From: Vreelandella piezotolerans
Lineage (GTDB): Bacteria; Pseudomonadota; Gammaproteobacteria; Pseudomonadales; Halomonadaceae
Direction: 5' to 3'
Assembly (NCBI RefSeq): GCF_012427705.1
Contig: NZ_CP048602.1
Coordinates: 2,852,001 to 2,916,000 of the forward strand
Length of the DNA stretch: 64,000 bases
Position 1 is the stretch's first letter. Each line of letters begins with the position of its first letter. A program made the translations under genes and the position numbers. Shown here piece after piece: positions 35,344-44,095 of the stretch. A model generated the notes under the pieces. The model saw only the letters and a program-made list of their open reading frames with translations. It had not been told where the DNA came from and made no database searches.

Positions 35344-35760
35344 CTATTGGCCGTTAGTCATGTCGTCTTCATCATCGGTACTGTTAACGTCGTCGGTAGT
35401 GGTATCGCTTGCACCGGGCATGGGATCGGTACCTTCACCGAAACCAGGGTTCTCTTCAGGATCATTGACAGCGCCCGTTTGCGTATTCTCACCCGGCATT
35501 GGCTCTTGCGTCGCCGCGGGATCTTCGCCTAAGCCCGGGTCTTCATTCATCGGCTCGTCTGCCATGGTAGGCTCGTTACCGGAAGCCGGAGCCGTCGTGG
35601 TCGTCGCGTCCTGCTCCATGGTGTCAGGTTGCTGCGCCGGGGGCATTTCCTCTTCGCCGTTGCCACACCCCGCCAGGGCCAAGGTGCTAACGGTTGCGGC
35701 TAACATGCACAGTGTCAGCACACGTGGACGCTTGCGCGATTGGCTCACTTGTTTATCCAT
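35344..35760 (-). CDS. Acidic repeat-containing lipoprotein
   Basis: A 138-residue predicted lipoprotein. A basic n-region (SQSRKRPR), hydrophobic core and lipobox LALAGC place the lipidated Cys near residue 32. The mature part is almost entirely Asp, Glu, Pro, Thr, Gly, Asn and Met, with imperfect repeats around NEDPGLGEDP and EENPGFGEGTDPMPG. It has very few basic residues, as expected for exported proteins of halophiles. No domain is recognised. GAGGCAATC lies upstream of the ATG. Length, composition and lack of predicted fold suggest an extended or disordered periplasmic chain. Confidence 0.75.
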   Translation of the reverse strand: MDKQVSQSRKRPRVLTLCMLAATVSTLALAGCGNGEEEMPPAQQPDTMEQDATTTTAPASGNEPTMADEPMNEDPGLGEDPAATQEPMPGENTQTGAVNDPEENPGFGEGTDPMPGASDTTTDDVNSTDDEDDMTNGQ

Positions 35761-36157
35761 AAAGATTGCCTCCTTTTTCGACTAACGTGCTTGCGTCACT
35801 TGCCAAGCTTTTCTAGAAAGATAATTTCACACTTCGTGCCAACATTGAAAAAAAATAAATTTATGTTTTAAAAAACAGCAACTTATTAAAAAATCGTAGC
35901 CACCATTCGCTGTCACGACAGGGTCATGGGTGGGGGTTCAAAATGGCACATGTGGCGTAAATTGCCGGGGTGAGCAGGAGCGTTGTGGCACATCCTGCTC
36001 ACTTATGTATAATAATTTGTAATAACTTGTTAAATATAATCTTAACTCCTACTTATGAACCGTTTTGTGTCGCTGCTTGCAGGAAGCACGTCTAGGCCGC
36101 AGGTAAGCGCGTTGAGTAACGACACAAGGCTGCTCATTCAATCAAAAGGCACCGCTG
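35761..36157. other. AT-rich intergenic region between lipoprotein and proV
   Basis: About 400 bp without a gene. The first 130 bp are strongly AT-rich (runs of A and T around 35848-35896). Near 36003-36045 there are TATAAT-like elements (GTATAATAAT, AATATAATC) that could be proV promoters, in keeping with osmotically induced, AT-rich promoter DNA. No convincing riboswitch or small gene is seen. Confidence 0.4.
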
Positions 36158-37360
36158 ATGGACGAGACACGCCCTGTCAAAATTCAGGTACGCGGCTTGA
36201 GCAAGGTCTTTGGTAAACAGCCCAAAAAAGCTCTCGAGTTACGCGACCAGGGCCTCAAACGCCCTGAGATTCTCGAAAAAACTGGCCAAACCCTCGGCCT
36301 TTCCGATATCTCCTTCGACGTCTACGAAGGTGAACTACTGGTCATCATGGGCCTGTCTGGCTCGGGTAAATCCACGCTGATTCGCTGCTTGAATCGCCTG
36401 ATCGATACGACCGAAGGCGAGATCATCATCGACGGAGAGAACATCCCCACGTTGGGTGAGAAAGCGCTGCTGGAGTGCCGCCGCCGTCATTTCTCGATGG
36501 TGTTTCAAAACTTCGCGCTTTTCCCTCACCGGACGGTACAACAGAACGCCGAATTTGGTTTGGAGATTCGCGGGGTAGAGAAGTCCGAGCGGCAGTCGAT
36601 CGCCCACAACGCGCTCAAGCAGGTGGGCTTGGAAGGCTGGGAAGATGCCTACCCCAACCAGCTATCGGGCGGTATGCAGCAGCGTGTAGGACTTGCCCGC
36701 GCACTGGCCAACGATGCCAGCGTACTGCTCATGGACGAGGCCTTCTCAGCCCTTGATCCGCTCATCCGCAAGGACATGCAGCAAGAGCTTCTGCAGCTGC
36801 AAACCAAAATGCAGAAGACTACCGTCTTCATTACTCACGACTTGGATGAGGCGCTCAATATCGGCGACCGCATCGTGCTGCTGAAAGATGGCGAGGTGGT
36901 GCAGATCGGTACGCCCGAGGAGATTTTGACCAAGCCTGCCGATGATTACGTGCGCCGCTTCATCGAAGGGGTCGATCGTTCTCGTATCTTGACCGCCGAA
37001 AGCGCCATGCGCCCGGTGCGCACCACCGCCCGCGACAGCGACGGCCCGCGTACGGCACTGCACCGCATGCGTGATCACAGCATCGACTCCATCTATGTGA
37101 CCGACCGTGACCGCCAGCTATTGGGCTTGCTGGAGGCCGACGCTGCTAGCCGTGCCATCGAGGAGAAAGCCGACACCATCACCGATTACCTGACCCAAGA
37201 TTTCCGCAAAGTGCCGCCAGACGAGCCGCTGCAGCACCTCTTCGCCATGTTCAGCGAGAAGAGCTACCCCATTGCCGTGGTCGATGAGCAGCAGCGCCTA
37301 TTGGGCGTCGTGGTAAAAGGCGCAGTCCTGGATGAACTGGCACGAGCAGGAGAACAGTAA
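36158..37360 (+). CDS. proV: Glycine betaine/proline-betaine ABC transporter ATPase (ProV)
   Basis: A 400-residue ATPase of the ProV/OpuAA type. Walker A GLSGSGKST at residues 65-73, Q-loop MVFQNFALFPHRTV, signature LSGGMQQRVGLARAL, Walker B VLLMDEAFSALDPL and the H-loop ITHDLDEAL are present. The C-terminal 120 residues form tandem CBS domains (DHSIDSIYVTDRDRQLLG and SYPIAVVDEQQRLLGVVVKG), which in OpuA sense ionic strength through nucleotide or membrane interactions. It drives uptake of compatible solutes during osmotic stress. Its stop overlaps the proW start as TAATG. The hydrophilic insertion PKKALELRDQGLKRPEIL near the N-terminus is typical of ProV. Confidence 0.95.
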   Translation: MDETRPVKIQVRGLSKVFGKQPKKALELRDQGLKRPEILEKTGQTLGLSDISFDVYEGELLVIMGLSGSGKSTLIRCLNRLIDTTEGEIIIDGENIPTLGEKALLECRRRHFSMVFQNFALFPHRTVQQNAEFGLEIRGVEKSERQSIAHNALKQVGLEGWEDAYPNQLSGGMQQRVGLARALANDASVLLMDEAFSALDPLIRKDMQQELLQLQTKMQKTTVFITHDLDEALNIGDRIVLLKDGEVVQIGTPEEILTKPADDYVRRFIEGVDRSRILTAESAMRPVRTTARDSDGPRTALHRMRDHSIDSIYVTDRDRQLLGLLEADAASRAIEEKADTITDYLTQDFRKVPPDEPLQHLFAMFSEKSYPIAVVDEQQRLLGVVVKGAVLDELARAGEQ

Positions 37361-38196
37361 TGGAGATAACACGCATTCCTTTAGGTAGTTGGATTGAATC
37401 CGGCCTGACATGGCTGACCAGCGAATACTCCGCCGTGACGCGCGGCATTTCGCGTATTACGCAAACCGGCATCAATAGTTTGAACGATAGCCTGATGTGG
37501 TTGCCCGAGTGGGCGTTGCTGGCGATCATTGCCCTGCTGTGCTGGAAACTGGCCAGCATGCGCTTGGCGATTGGCGCCACGGCTGGGCTTGCGTTGATCT
37601 GGAACCTAGGGCTTTGGAACCCGATGATCGAAACGCTGACGCTGGTGGTGATTGCCACACTAGTGGCGGTGGTCATCGCGCTGCCCGTAGGCATCGCCGC
37701 GGCGCTTTCCGAGCGACTCTACCGGCTGATCATGCCCGTGCTGGACTTCATGCAGACCATGCCCGCGTTCGTGTACCTGATCCCTGCCATCCCGTTTTTC
37801 GGCATTGGCTCGGTGTCGGCGATTTTTGCCACGGTCATCTTCTCCATGCCGCCCGCCATTCGCTTTACTACACTAGGCATCCGCCAAGTGCCGACCGAAC
37901 TCATCGAAGCTGCCGACGCCTACGGTGCCACGCGAGGCCAAAAACTGTTCAAAGTGCAGTTGCCGCTGTCGCTGCCCACGGTGATGGCGGGCATCAACCA
38001 AACCATCATGCTGGCCCTGTCGATGGTGGTCATTGCCGCCATGATTGGCGCCGATGGTTTGGGTAGCGAAGTCTGGCGTGCCATCCAGCGCTTGCGTCCA
38101 GGGGATGGCTTCGAGGCCGGGATTGCCGTGGTCATTCTAGCCATGCTGCTGGACCGTCTGACGCAGTCGCTGCGCAAATCGCGCCGCTCGCCTTAG
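37360..38196 (+). CDS. proW: Glycine betaine ABC transporter permease (ProW)
   Basis: A 278-residue permease of the binding-protein-dependent transport family. About six to seven helices are predicted; the ATPase-coupling EAA loop is ELIEAADAYGATRGQKLFKVQLPL (about residues 178-201), and the preceding TMPAFVYLIPAIPFFGIG segment is characteristic of ProW/OpuAB. It is shorter than E. coli ProW (354), lacking part of the long N-terminal extension. It forms the homodimeric channel for glycine betaine with ProV. Coupled to proV by a TAATG junction. Confidence 0.94.
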   Translation: MEITRIPLGSWIESGLTWLTSEYSAVTRGISRITQTGINSLNDSLMWLPEWALLAIIALLCWKLASMRLAIGATAGLALIWNLGLWNPMIETLTLVVIATLVAVVIALPVGIAAALSERLYRLIMPVLDFMQTMPAFVYLIPAIPFFGIGSVSAIFATVIFSMPPAIRFTTLGIRQVPTELIEAADAYGATRGQKLFKVQLPLSLPTVMAGINQTIMLALSMVVIAAMIGADGLGSEVWRAIQRLRPGDGFEAGIAVVILAMLLDRLTQSLRKSRRSP

Positions 38197-38222
38197 CATT
38201 GAGCGCTGCGTTGATTGGCATG

Positions 38223-38286
38223 CTTGAACCACCGGTCATGAATGACCATGCTGATCGATTCAAGCGATCATTAAGGTCAAGACCTT
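38223..38286. other. Structured region between proW and proX
   Basis: Within 161 bp between proW and proX lie nested inverted repeats: CTTGAA (38223) with TTCAAG (38259), GGTCAT with ATGACC (38234-38247), and AAGGTC with GACCTT (38273-38286). No T-tract follows. In transporter operons such hairpins can stabilise the 3' segment and raise binding-protein yield; operator function is an alternative. Confidence 0.5.
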
Positions 38287-38357
38287 GAAGTAAGCAAAGA
38301 ACGACCTCTTCATACCGCAGTGGCAAGTGCCACTGCCCATCAACAGGGAGCAAGTGA

Positions 38358-39230
38358 ATGAAAACGCGTACGTTGAATCACCGCATCCGTCTCGCCTCTT
38401 TGGCCCTGGTCGCGGGTACCGGGCTAGCCGCTGGCAGCCTGGCCCACGCCCAAGATCAAGGCACGGTCAACTTGGCCTATGTCGAGTGGTCCTCTGAAGT
38501 CGCTTCCACTAACGTCATTGCTGCGGTTCTCGAGCAGGCAGGGTTCGAGGTGGAACTGACCTCGCTGTCCGCAGCGGCCATGTTCCAAGCCCTCTCCACG
38601 GGTGATGCCGATGCCATCGTCGCCGCCTGGCTGCCGACGACCCACGCAGACTACATGGAGCGTGTCGGTGACAATACCGAAGACTTAGGCCCCAATCTGG
38701 ATGGCACCAAACTCGGCTTGGTCGTACCTGAGTACACCGACGTGGACTCCATCGCCGATCTGAACGACAACGCCGACAGCTTCAACGGCGAGATCATCGG
38801 TATTGACCCCGGTGCTGGCCTGATGGCACTCACCGAAGAGGTCGTGGATACCTATGACCTCGGGCTGAACCTGCGCAGCGGCAGCGGTGCCACCATGACG
38901 GCTGCTTTGGCCAGCGCCATCCAAAACGAAGAGGATGTGGTCGTCACTGGCTGGACGCCGCATTGGATGTTTGCTCGGTTCGATCTGAAATACCTCGAAG
39001 ACCCAGAAAACGTCTACGGCGGTGCCGAGCAGATCCATACCGTCGTACGTAGCGGTCTGGAAGAAGACATGCCAGAAGCCTACGCCATTCTGGATGCCTT
39101 CGAGTGGACGCCCGAGCAGATGGGCGAGGTGATGCTGATGAACCAAGAAGATGGCAGCGACCCCTACGAAAATGCCAAGCAGTGGGTAGAAGAGAACCAA
39201 GACGTGGTCGAGCAGTGGCTCAACGGCTAG
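38358..39230 (+). CDS. proX: Glycine betaine-binding periplasmic protein (ProX/OpuAC type)
   Basis: A 290-residue substrate-binding protein. Signal peptide to about residue 31 (cut after AHAQ). OpuAC features are NLAYVEWSSEVASTNV, DADAIVAAWLPTTHADYM, IIGIDPGAGLMALTEEVV, and VTGWTPHWMFARFDLKYLEDP, whose Trp residues form the aromatic cage for quaternary ammonium. The mature chain is acidic, as in halophile periplasmic proteins. GGGAG precedes the ATG. It probably delivers glycine betaine or related osmolytes to ProVW. A longer gap than between proV and proW (161 bp) with hairpins separates it from proW. Confidence 0.94.
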   Translation: MKTRTLNHRIRLASLALVAGTGLAAGSLAHAQDQGTVNLAYVEWSSEVASTNVIAAVLEQAGFEVELTSLSAAAMFQALSTGDADAIVAAWLPTTHADYMERVGDNTEDLGPNLDGTKLGLVVPEYTDVDSIADLNDNADSFNGEIIGIDPGAGLMALTEEVVDTYDLGLNLRSGSGATMTAALASAIQNEEDVVVTGWTPHWMFARFDLKYLEDPENVYGGAEQIHTVVRSGLEEDMPEAYAILDAFEWTPEQMGEVMLMNQEDGSDPYENAKQWVEENQDVVEQWLNG

Positions 39231-39255
39231 TCATACTCTGCCCCGAGCGTTAAAT

Positions 39256-39279
39256 GACAGAGGGCTTCGGCCCTCTGTC
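39256..39279 (+). terminator. UUCG hairpin after proX
   Basis: GACAGAGGGC and GCCCTCTGTC form a ten-pair stem with a TTCG tetraloop, 25 bp after the proX stop. The downstream sequence is only partly T-rich, so it may be a weak terminator or a stabilising 3' end. Confidence 0.65.
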
Positions 39280-39461
39280 GTCGTTGTAAATGTGACGTTT
39301 TTTCGTGCTAACGTGCCCGCGCGTTGAACAAAGATTAAGCAACGTTTGCTACTGTTACTGATGTAATACACGCCTGCTAATGCATTTGTGATTGGCCAGA
39401 AGGTAACTGCTGGTCCATCCAGGTGCGTTTGGCGGTTTCTGTCCGACATGGAGAGGCTCCC

Positions 39462-41102
39462 GTGGATAATCCTGACTCTAAGCGTCCCGCTGATGAGCCG
39501 GTATCAGAAGGCATCCCCGCCCCTGATGGCCCGGCTAACCTGATCGATACCGATTACGTGATCGGCCAAGACAACATTACGACGAGTGCAATGGGCTTCA
39601 ACCTTGACCTACACGGCAAGGTATTCACCATTTCGTCACTCGTGGTGCTGCTGTTCGTCATACTCACCTTGGCACTGCAAGATACGATTTCGCCGATCTA
39701 CGACGCCGTTTTTGGCTTCCTGACCGGCAATCTGGCTTGGTTCTTCATTTTGGCCGCCAATATCTTCGTCATTCTTTGCCTGGGTTTGATCGTCTCTCCC
39801 CTGGGTAAAATCCGCATTGGCGGGGCAGATGCCAAGCCGGACTTTACCTATGCCGGCTGGTTTTCGATGCTGTTCGCCGCCGGTATGGGCATTGGGCTAA
39901 TGTTCTTTGGCGTCAATGAGCCGCTGACCCACTTCGGCACCTCTTTGGATGGTGGCGACTGGGCACCGCTGGCTGGCGCTGAGGGCGATACGGCAGGCGC
40001 AGCGGCGCTGGGCATGGCGGCAACGATCTTCCACTGGGGTCTGCATCCGTGGGCGATTTATGCCGTGGTGGCTCTGTCATTGGCGCTATTCTCGTTCAAC
40101 AAAGGCTTGCCGCTCTCCATGCGCTCGGTGTTCTACCCGCTACTGGGTGAACGCGTTTGGGGTTGGCCGGGCCACTTGATCGACATTCTGGCAGTGTTTG
40201 CCACACTGTTTGGTCTGGCCACGTCACTGGGGCTGGGCGCTACCCAGGCCGCTGCTGGCTTGACCTATCTGTTTGGCGCGCCGGAAAGTGATATCACGAT
40301 GATTCTGCTCATCATCGGTATCACGATGATAGCGATTGGCTCGATCGTTGCCGGTGTCGACAAGGGCGTACAGCTGCTGTCGAAAATCAACATCGCCATG
40401 GCTGCCGCGCTGCTGTTCTTCGTGATCGGTGTCGGCCCGACGCTGCTGATCGCGACCGGCTTTTTCGAGAACCTATTGAGCTACGTGGTTCATCTTCCGG
40501 CGCTGTCGAACCCCTTTGGCCGTGAAGACGCGAACTTTAGCCAAGGCTGGACGGCCTTCTACTGGGCATGGTGGATCTCCTGGTCTCCGTACGTCGGCAT
40601 GTTCATTGCGCGGGTATCCCGCGGCCGTACCGTACGTGAGTTCCTGGTCTCCGTGCTGATCGTGCCGTCCGTCGTTTCGGTACTGTGGATGACGACCTTC
40701 GGTGGCACCGCCATCGATCAGTACGTCAGCCAAGGCATCGAGGCCGTGCGCGACGCAGGCGTGGATCTGCAGCTGTTCATCATGCTCGAGCAACTGCCGC
40801 TGTCACAGATCACCTCGTTCATCGCCATCGTGCTGGTCATCGTGTTCTTCGTGACCTCGTCGGATTCTGGCTCGCTGGTCATCGATTCCATTACCGCAGG
40901 TGGCAAGGTCGATGCACCGAAACCGCAGCGTGTGTTCTGGGCGATCATCGAAGGCGCGATTGCCATTGCACTGCTGCTGGGGGGCGGTTTGACCGCGCTG
41001 CAAACCATGGCCGTGTCGACCGGGTTCCCGTTCACCATCATTCTACTGGTGGCCTGCTACGCCATCATCAAAGGCTTGATGAGCGAACCCAAAGCAGTGT
41101 AA
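39462..41102 (+). CDS. BCCT-family osmoprotectant/betaine transporter
   Basis: A 546-residue transporter with about twelve helices. I place the start at GTG 39462, with GGAGAGG five bases upstream; an in-frame GTG at 39423 lacks a ribosome site. BCCT signatures: FAAGMGIGLMFFGVNEPLTHF in TM3, and the highly conserved TM8 segment WWISWSPYVGMFIARVSRGRTVREF with the aromatic box for trimethylammonium, here spread over positions around 375-400. The C-terminal cytoplasmic tail is short, unlike BetT-type choline carriers with long regulatory tails. Likely substrates are glycine betaine, choline or ectoine by Na+ or H+ symport. It is next to proVWX, giving two kinds of compatible-solute uptake side by side. 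Confidence 0.9.
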   Translation: MDNPDSKRPADEPVSEGIPAPDGPANLIDTDYVIGQDNITTSAMGFNLDLHGKVFTISSLVVLLFVILTLALQDTISPIYDAVFGFLTGNLAWFFILAANIFVILCLGLIVSPLGKIRIGGADAKPDFTYAGWFSMLFAAGMGIGLMFFGVNEPLTHFGTSLDGGDWAPLAGAEGDTAGAAALGMAATIFHWGLHPWAIYAVVALSLALFSFNKGLPLSMRSVFYPLLGERVWGWPGHLIDILAVFATLFGLATSLGLGATQAAAGLTYLFGAPESDITMILLIIGITMIAIGSIVAGVDKGVQLLSKINIAMAAALLFFVIGVGPTLLIATGFFENLLSYVVHLPALSNPFGREDANFSQGWTAFYWAWWISWSPYVGMFIARVSRGRTVREFLVSVLIVPSVVSVLWMTTFGGTAIDQYVSQGIEAVRDAGVDLQLFIMLEQLPLSQITSFIAIVLVIVFFVTSSDSGSLVIDSITAGGKVDAPKPQRVFWAIIEGAIAIALLLGGGLTALQTMAVSTGFPFTIILLVACYAIIKGLMSEPKAV

Positions 41103-41133
41103 GTAGCAGCTTCAACTCGGCAAGACGTCAACG

Positions 41134-41158
41134 GGCAGCCCAAGGGCTGCCCGTTTTA
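41134..41158 (+). terminator. Rho-independent terminator of BCCT gene
   Basis: GGGCAGCC and GGCTGCCC pair around a short loop, followed by GTTTTAT. It lies 32 bp past the BCCT stop and faces the convergent exonuclease gene. Confidence 0.8.
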
Positions 41159-41180
41159 TTATGCAAAGAAGGTGCGAGCG

Positions 41181-41906
41181 CTAACACCACAGCGCTTTTA
41201 AAGGCGTCTCAGGGCTATAGCGATTGGCGATTTGCGCCTGCAAAAGCTCGGCAGTGGCCAGAGCATCAATGAGCGCATGGTGGCCTTGGTAAACGGGTAA
41301 GCCGTAGCGCTCGCGGCTGGCGTTGAGGCGAATCGATACCGGCGGACGACCCAGCCAGCGGCGAAAGCGGGCCCACAGTGTTTGTCGATGCAACCGCGCT
41401 TCCAGCGACATGGTATCGATCATGGGAAACAACACTCCCTCACCACGGCGCGCCTTCACCGCCGCATCGAGAAAAGGTCGCTCGATATTACGAAAGTGAA
41501 CCACCACGACCCGCCCGGCCAACACCGTCAACAGCTCGTCTAGCACGCTATCCAAGTCTGGCGCATCGGCAATCTCCGAGTGCGTGATGTGGTGATACGC
41601 TATCGAGTCCTCATCTAACGGACGGGGCGGTTTCACTACCCAGTAACGGCGCTGAGCCATGGATATACGCCCTAACGTAAACGGCACGACGCCAATACTG
41701 ACGATCGCATGGCGTCGCTCATCGAGTCCGGTGGTTTCCATATCCAGCGCGACGAGCGGCACCTCGGACAGCGGCGTCTCGGAATCAGGCATCGGCGTAT
41801 CGAAAAAGCGTATCAAGGTGTCATCTTTGGCCCGCTCGGCCCGAGCGGCCATATAGCCCTTCCAATCGGCTTGAGTGACCTTTTGGCGCGGACGAATACC
41901 GTGCAT
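41181..41906 (-). CDS. DnaQ-like 3'-5' exonuclease (DEDDh)
   Basis: A 241-residue exonuclease of the DNA polymerase III epsilon-like superfamily. Catalytic residues: ALDMETTGLD (D and E at about 54-57), HFRNIERPFLD (Asp near 150), and HHALIDALATAEL (His and Asp near 215-220). It has a 45-residue N-terminal extension with no known domain and is not fused to a polymerase. The start lies one base after the stop of the DUF294 gene, so the two are an operon. The same pairing is seen in Pseudomonas and related genera next to acetate or other transporters; its biological role is not clear. It could act in nucleotide signalling or RNA/DNA trimming. Confidence 0.87.
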   Translation of the reverse strand: MHGIRPRQKVTQADWKGYMAARAERAKDDTLIRFFDTPMPDSETPLSEVPLVALDMETTGLDERRHAIVSIGVVPFTLGRISMAQRRYWVVKPPRPLDEDSIAYHHITHSEIADAPDLDSVLDELLTVLAGRVVVVHFRNIERPFLDAAVKARRGEGVLFPMIDTMSLEARLHRQTLWARFRRWLGRPPVSIRLNASRERYGLPVYQGHHALIDALATAELLQAQIANRYSPETPLKALWC

Positions 41907-41907
41907 A

Positions 41908-43818
41908 TCAGCGCCTCTGCCGTTGGGTGGGAACGGGGTAGCGGAACTTCAAAAATTTCTGAGCATTGCTCAACACCTGAAAAGCATCCTTTAGGGTGTG
42001 CCGTTCGCTGTCTTCTACGTTCTCCGGCTCGATATTATTGTCCGGCTCACGCTCCTCCTGCAGGTCGATCATTTGGTGACGGATCCGCGACATGCACAAG
42101 AACTCGAGCGCATAGCTGAGTTTGTCACTCACCCCGGTGGCTAGCAGCTGGGTTTTGCTGATGTCGTCCAACCGTTGAAAGGAGCTTTGCGCTTTAGAAC
42201 CACAGGCCAAGGCATGCACACGAATCAAATCTACCATCGGCGCCGTGCCGCGTCGCTTGAGGTTGATGGAGTTGTTGTGCTTGCCATCTTTTTCCATGAC
42301 GATAGTGCGGAAAAAGCCCAAAGGTGGGGTGCGATTGAGCGCATTACGCGCCATGGCCGCCAGGAACAGCGGTGATTTGGGAGCCGTTTGGGCAATTAAA
42401 TCCTGCAGCGTTTCAACGAACAGGTCCTCCCCGTAAACACTATCGAGATCGAAAAAGATCGAGCTGTGCAGCAGCTTCTCGGGCGTTGGGTTCGCCATCC
42501 AGTCCTGGAAGTAGCGCTTCCATACCGCCAACGGCTGACGCCACTGCCGGTTGGTCGCCATGACATCCCCTTTGCAGTACGTATAGCCACAGGCGGCAAG
42601 GCCGTCGCTGACGAACGCGGCCAACGCATGGAAGTACTCATCATGCTCTTCGGCAACGAAGTCATCGGAGAGAATCAGCGCGTTATCCTGATCCGTGACG
42701 ATGCTCTGCTCGTTACGCGCCATGGAGCCATTGACCATGAAGCAGTAGGGTACCGGCGGCGGACCCAACGTATCTTCTGCCAACTCCAGCAGTCGGCGGG
42801 TGAAGCTGCGGCCGATGGTAGAGAGCGCGCTGCCCACCATTTGCGAGTTTGCGCCCTCCTGCACCATGCGTACGAACGCTGCTCGAACGTCGGGCGCCAG
42901 TTTGGCAAGCCCTTGTGCACTGGACTGGTTGAAGATATTGCTCACCAGGTAGAGTCCGCTGTGCGTTTCGTAGCGAATGATATCGGATAGGTGCACCACA
43001 CCCACCGGGCGCTGGCGGTAGAGTACCGGGAGGTGATGGACGTTGCTACGCAGCATGGTCAGCATCGCTTCATACACGGATGCATCGGACTGGACGGTAA
43101 TCAGCCGCTCGGAGATGACCTCTCCCACAGGGGTGCTGGGCGATAGCCCCTCGGCCACGACCCGCGTGCGGAAATCGCTATCGGTGAGAATACCGCACAT
43201 CTGCCAAATTTGGCCTTCGCTATCCTGAAAGCTATAGCGAGGGTTATCGCTCCCCTCTTTGATGACCAACACCGCAGACGCCTGGGCATCGATAATTTGC
43301 CTAGCCGCCTGCTGGACACTCGTCGTCGCCTCCACCATGACCGGATAGCGGGTGACCAGTTTGCGAATACGCGTCACCATCATGTCGTTCGACTTCTTCT
43401 GCTGCTCTGCGGCAGTCTCTAAGCGTGGGCGCTCGAGTTCGACGAAGTCGGCAAAGTCATCGTCCTCTTCACATAGGCGCTGAAATACCGCGTCGGGAAT
43501 AAAGTAAATCAGCGTGTCTTCAATGGCTTTGGCAGGAAAGCGAACCTTGTGATTTCGCAGCAGGCTGAAGTGACCAAAAATATCGCCCTCGCCCAAGCGG
43601 TTGTAGAGCTCTCCTTGGCGACGATACACCTCGACCGCGCCGCTGCGGATGTAGCAAAGCTCGTCGAGGGTATCGTTGAGCGCCAGAATATCGCTGCCCG
43701 TTTTGAAGTAGCTTACCTCTACCTGCTCGGCAATCGCATCCAGCAGTTCATCCGATAAGCCATCAAACGGGGGAAACTGCCCCATGTGCTGGCGTATTTC
43801 TAATAACTCGACGTCCAT
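41908..43818 (-). CDS. cNMP-binding/CBS/DUF294 nucleotidyltransferase-like protein
   Basis: A 636-residue multi-domain protein. Domains: cyclic-nucleotide-binding fold (about 10-130; GDIFGHFSLLRN and the beta-roll around DELCYIRSGAVEVYRR), a CBS pair (about 150-290), and DUF294 nucleotidyltransferase-like plus its C-terminal domain (about 300-620) with FMVNGSMARNEQSIVTDQDNALI, where the DxD and the preceding Ser are as in GlnD-type transferases. It is therefore a likely sensor of small nucleotides with possible uridylyl- or adenylyl-transfer activity. No target is known; it precedes an exonuclease gene by one base. Similar proteins neighbour acetate permease genes elsewhere. Confidence 0.88.
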   Translation of the reverse strand: MDVELLEIRQHMGQFPPFDGLSDELLDAIAEQVEVSYFKTGSDILALNDTLDELCYIRSGAVEVYRRQGELYNRLGEGDIFGHFSLLRNHKVRFPAKAIEDTLIYFIPDAVFQRLCEEDDDFADFVELERPRLETAAEQQKKSNDMMVTRIRKLVTRYPVMVEATTSVQQAARQIIDAQASAVLVIKEGSDNPRYSFQDSEGQIWQMCGILTDSDFRTRVVAEGLSPSTPVGEVISERLITVQSDASVYEAMLTMLRSNVHHLPVLYRQRPVGVVHLSDIIRYETHSGLYLVSNIFNQSSAQGLAKLAPDVRAAFVRMVQEGANSQMVGSALSTIGRSFTRRLLELAEDTLGPPPVPYCFMVNGSMARNEQSIVTDQDNALILSDDFVAEEHDEYFHALAAFVSDGLAACGYTYCKGDVMATNRQWRQPLAVWKRYFQDWMANPTPEKLLHSSIFFDLDSVYGEDLFVETLQDLIAQTAPKSPLFLAAMARNALNRTPPLGFFRTIVMEKDGKHNNSINLKRRGTAPMVDLIRVHALACGSKAQSSFQRLDDISKTQLLATGVSDKLSYALEFLCMSRIRHQMIDLQEEREPDNNIEPENVEDSERHTLKDAFQVLSNAQKFLKFRYPVPTQRQRR

Positions 43819-43972
43819 ACGCTCTCCTGCTGGGCGCTGACTCTGTTGAACGGACGGTGCTTTGATGCATCATGGGACGACAATAGGCCGTCCTGGTCTC
43901 AGTGTGTCGTGAACATGCACCTTGGACAACCCTTTGAGGTGAAACGAAAGTGCCGGACTCAATGACCCGCAC

Positions 43973-44003
43973 AAAAAAAGCCCAACGCATGTACGTTGGG
44001 CTT
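43973..44003 (-). terminator. Rho-independent terminator of DUF4168 gene
   Basis: AGCCCAACG and CGTTGGGCT pair around CATGTA; seven A on the left give U7 on the minus strand. It lies about 95 bp beyond the DUF4168 stop and should stop readthrough toward the DUF294 operon. Confidence 0.88.
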
Positions 44004-44095
44004 TGGTCGGCTTGCGGCGTGACAGTTACTTCGCACTTTAAGGAAAATCTGGCACTATCCACATAGCCTTGGGTATAACATTCAATTCATGGCCT

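Noticed and set aside
35820..35845. TGGCACG element resembling a sigma-54 -24 box upstream of the acidic lipoprotein gene
   Set aside because: The -12 part reads GA instead of GC at the required spacing, so it does not meet the GG-N10-GC rule.
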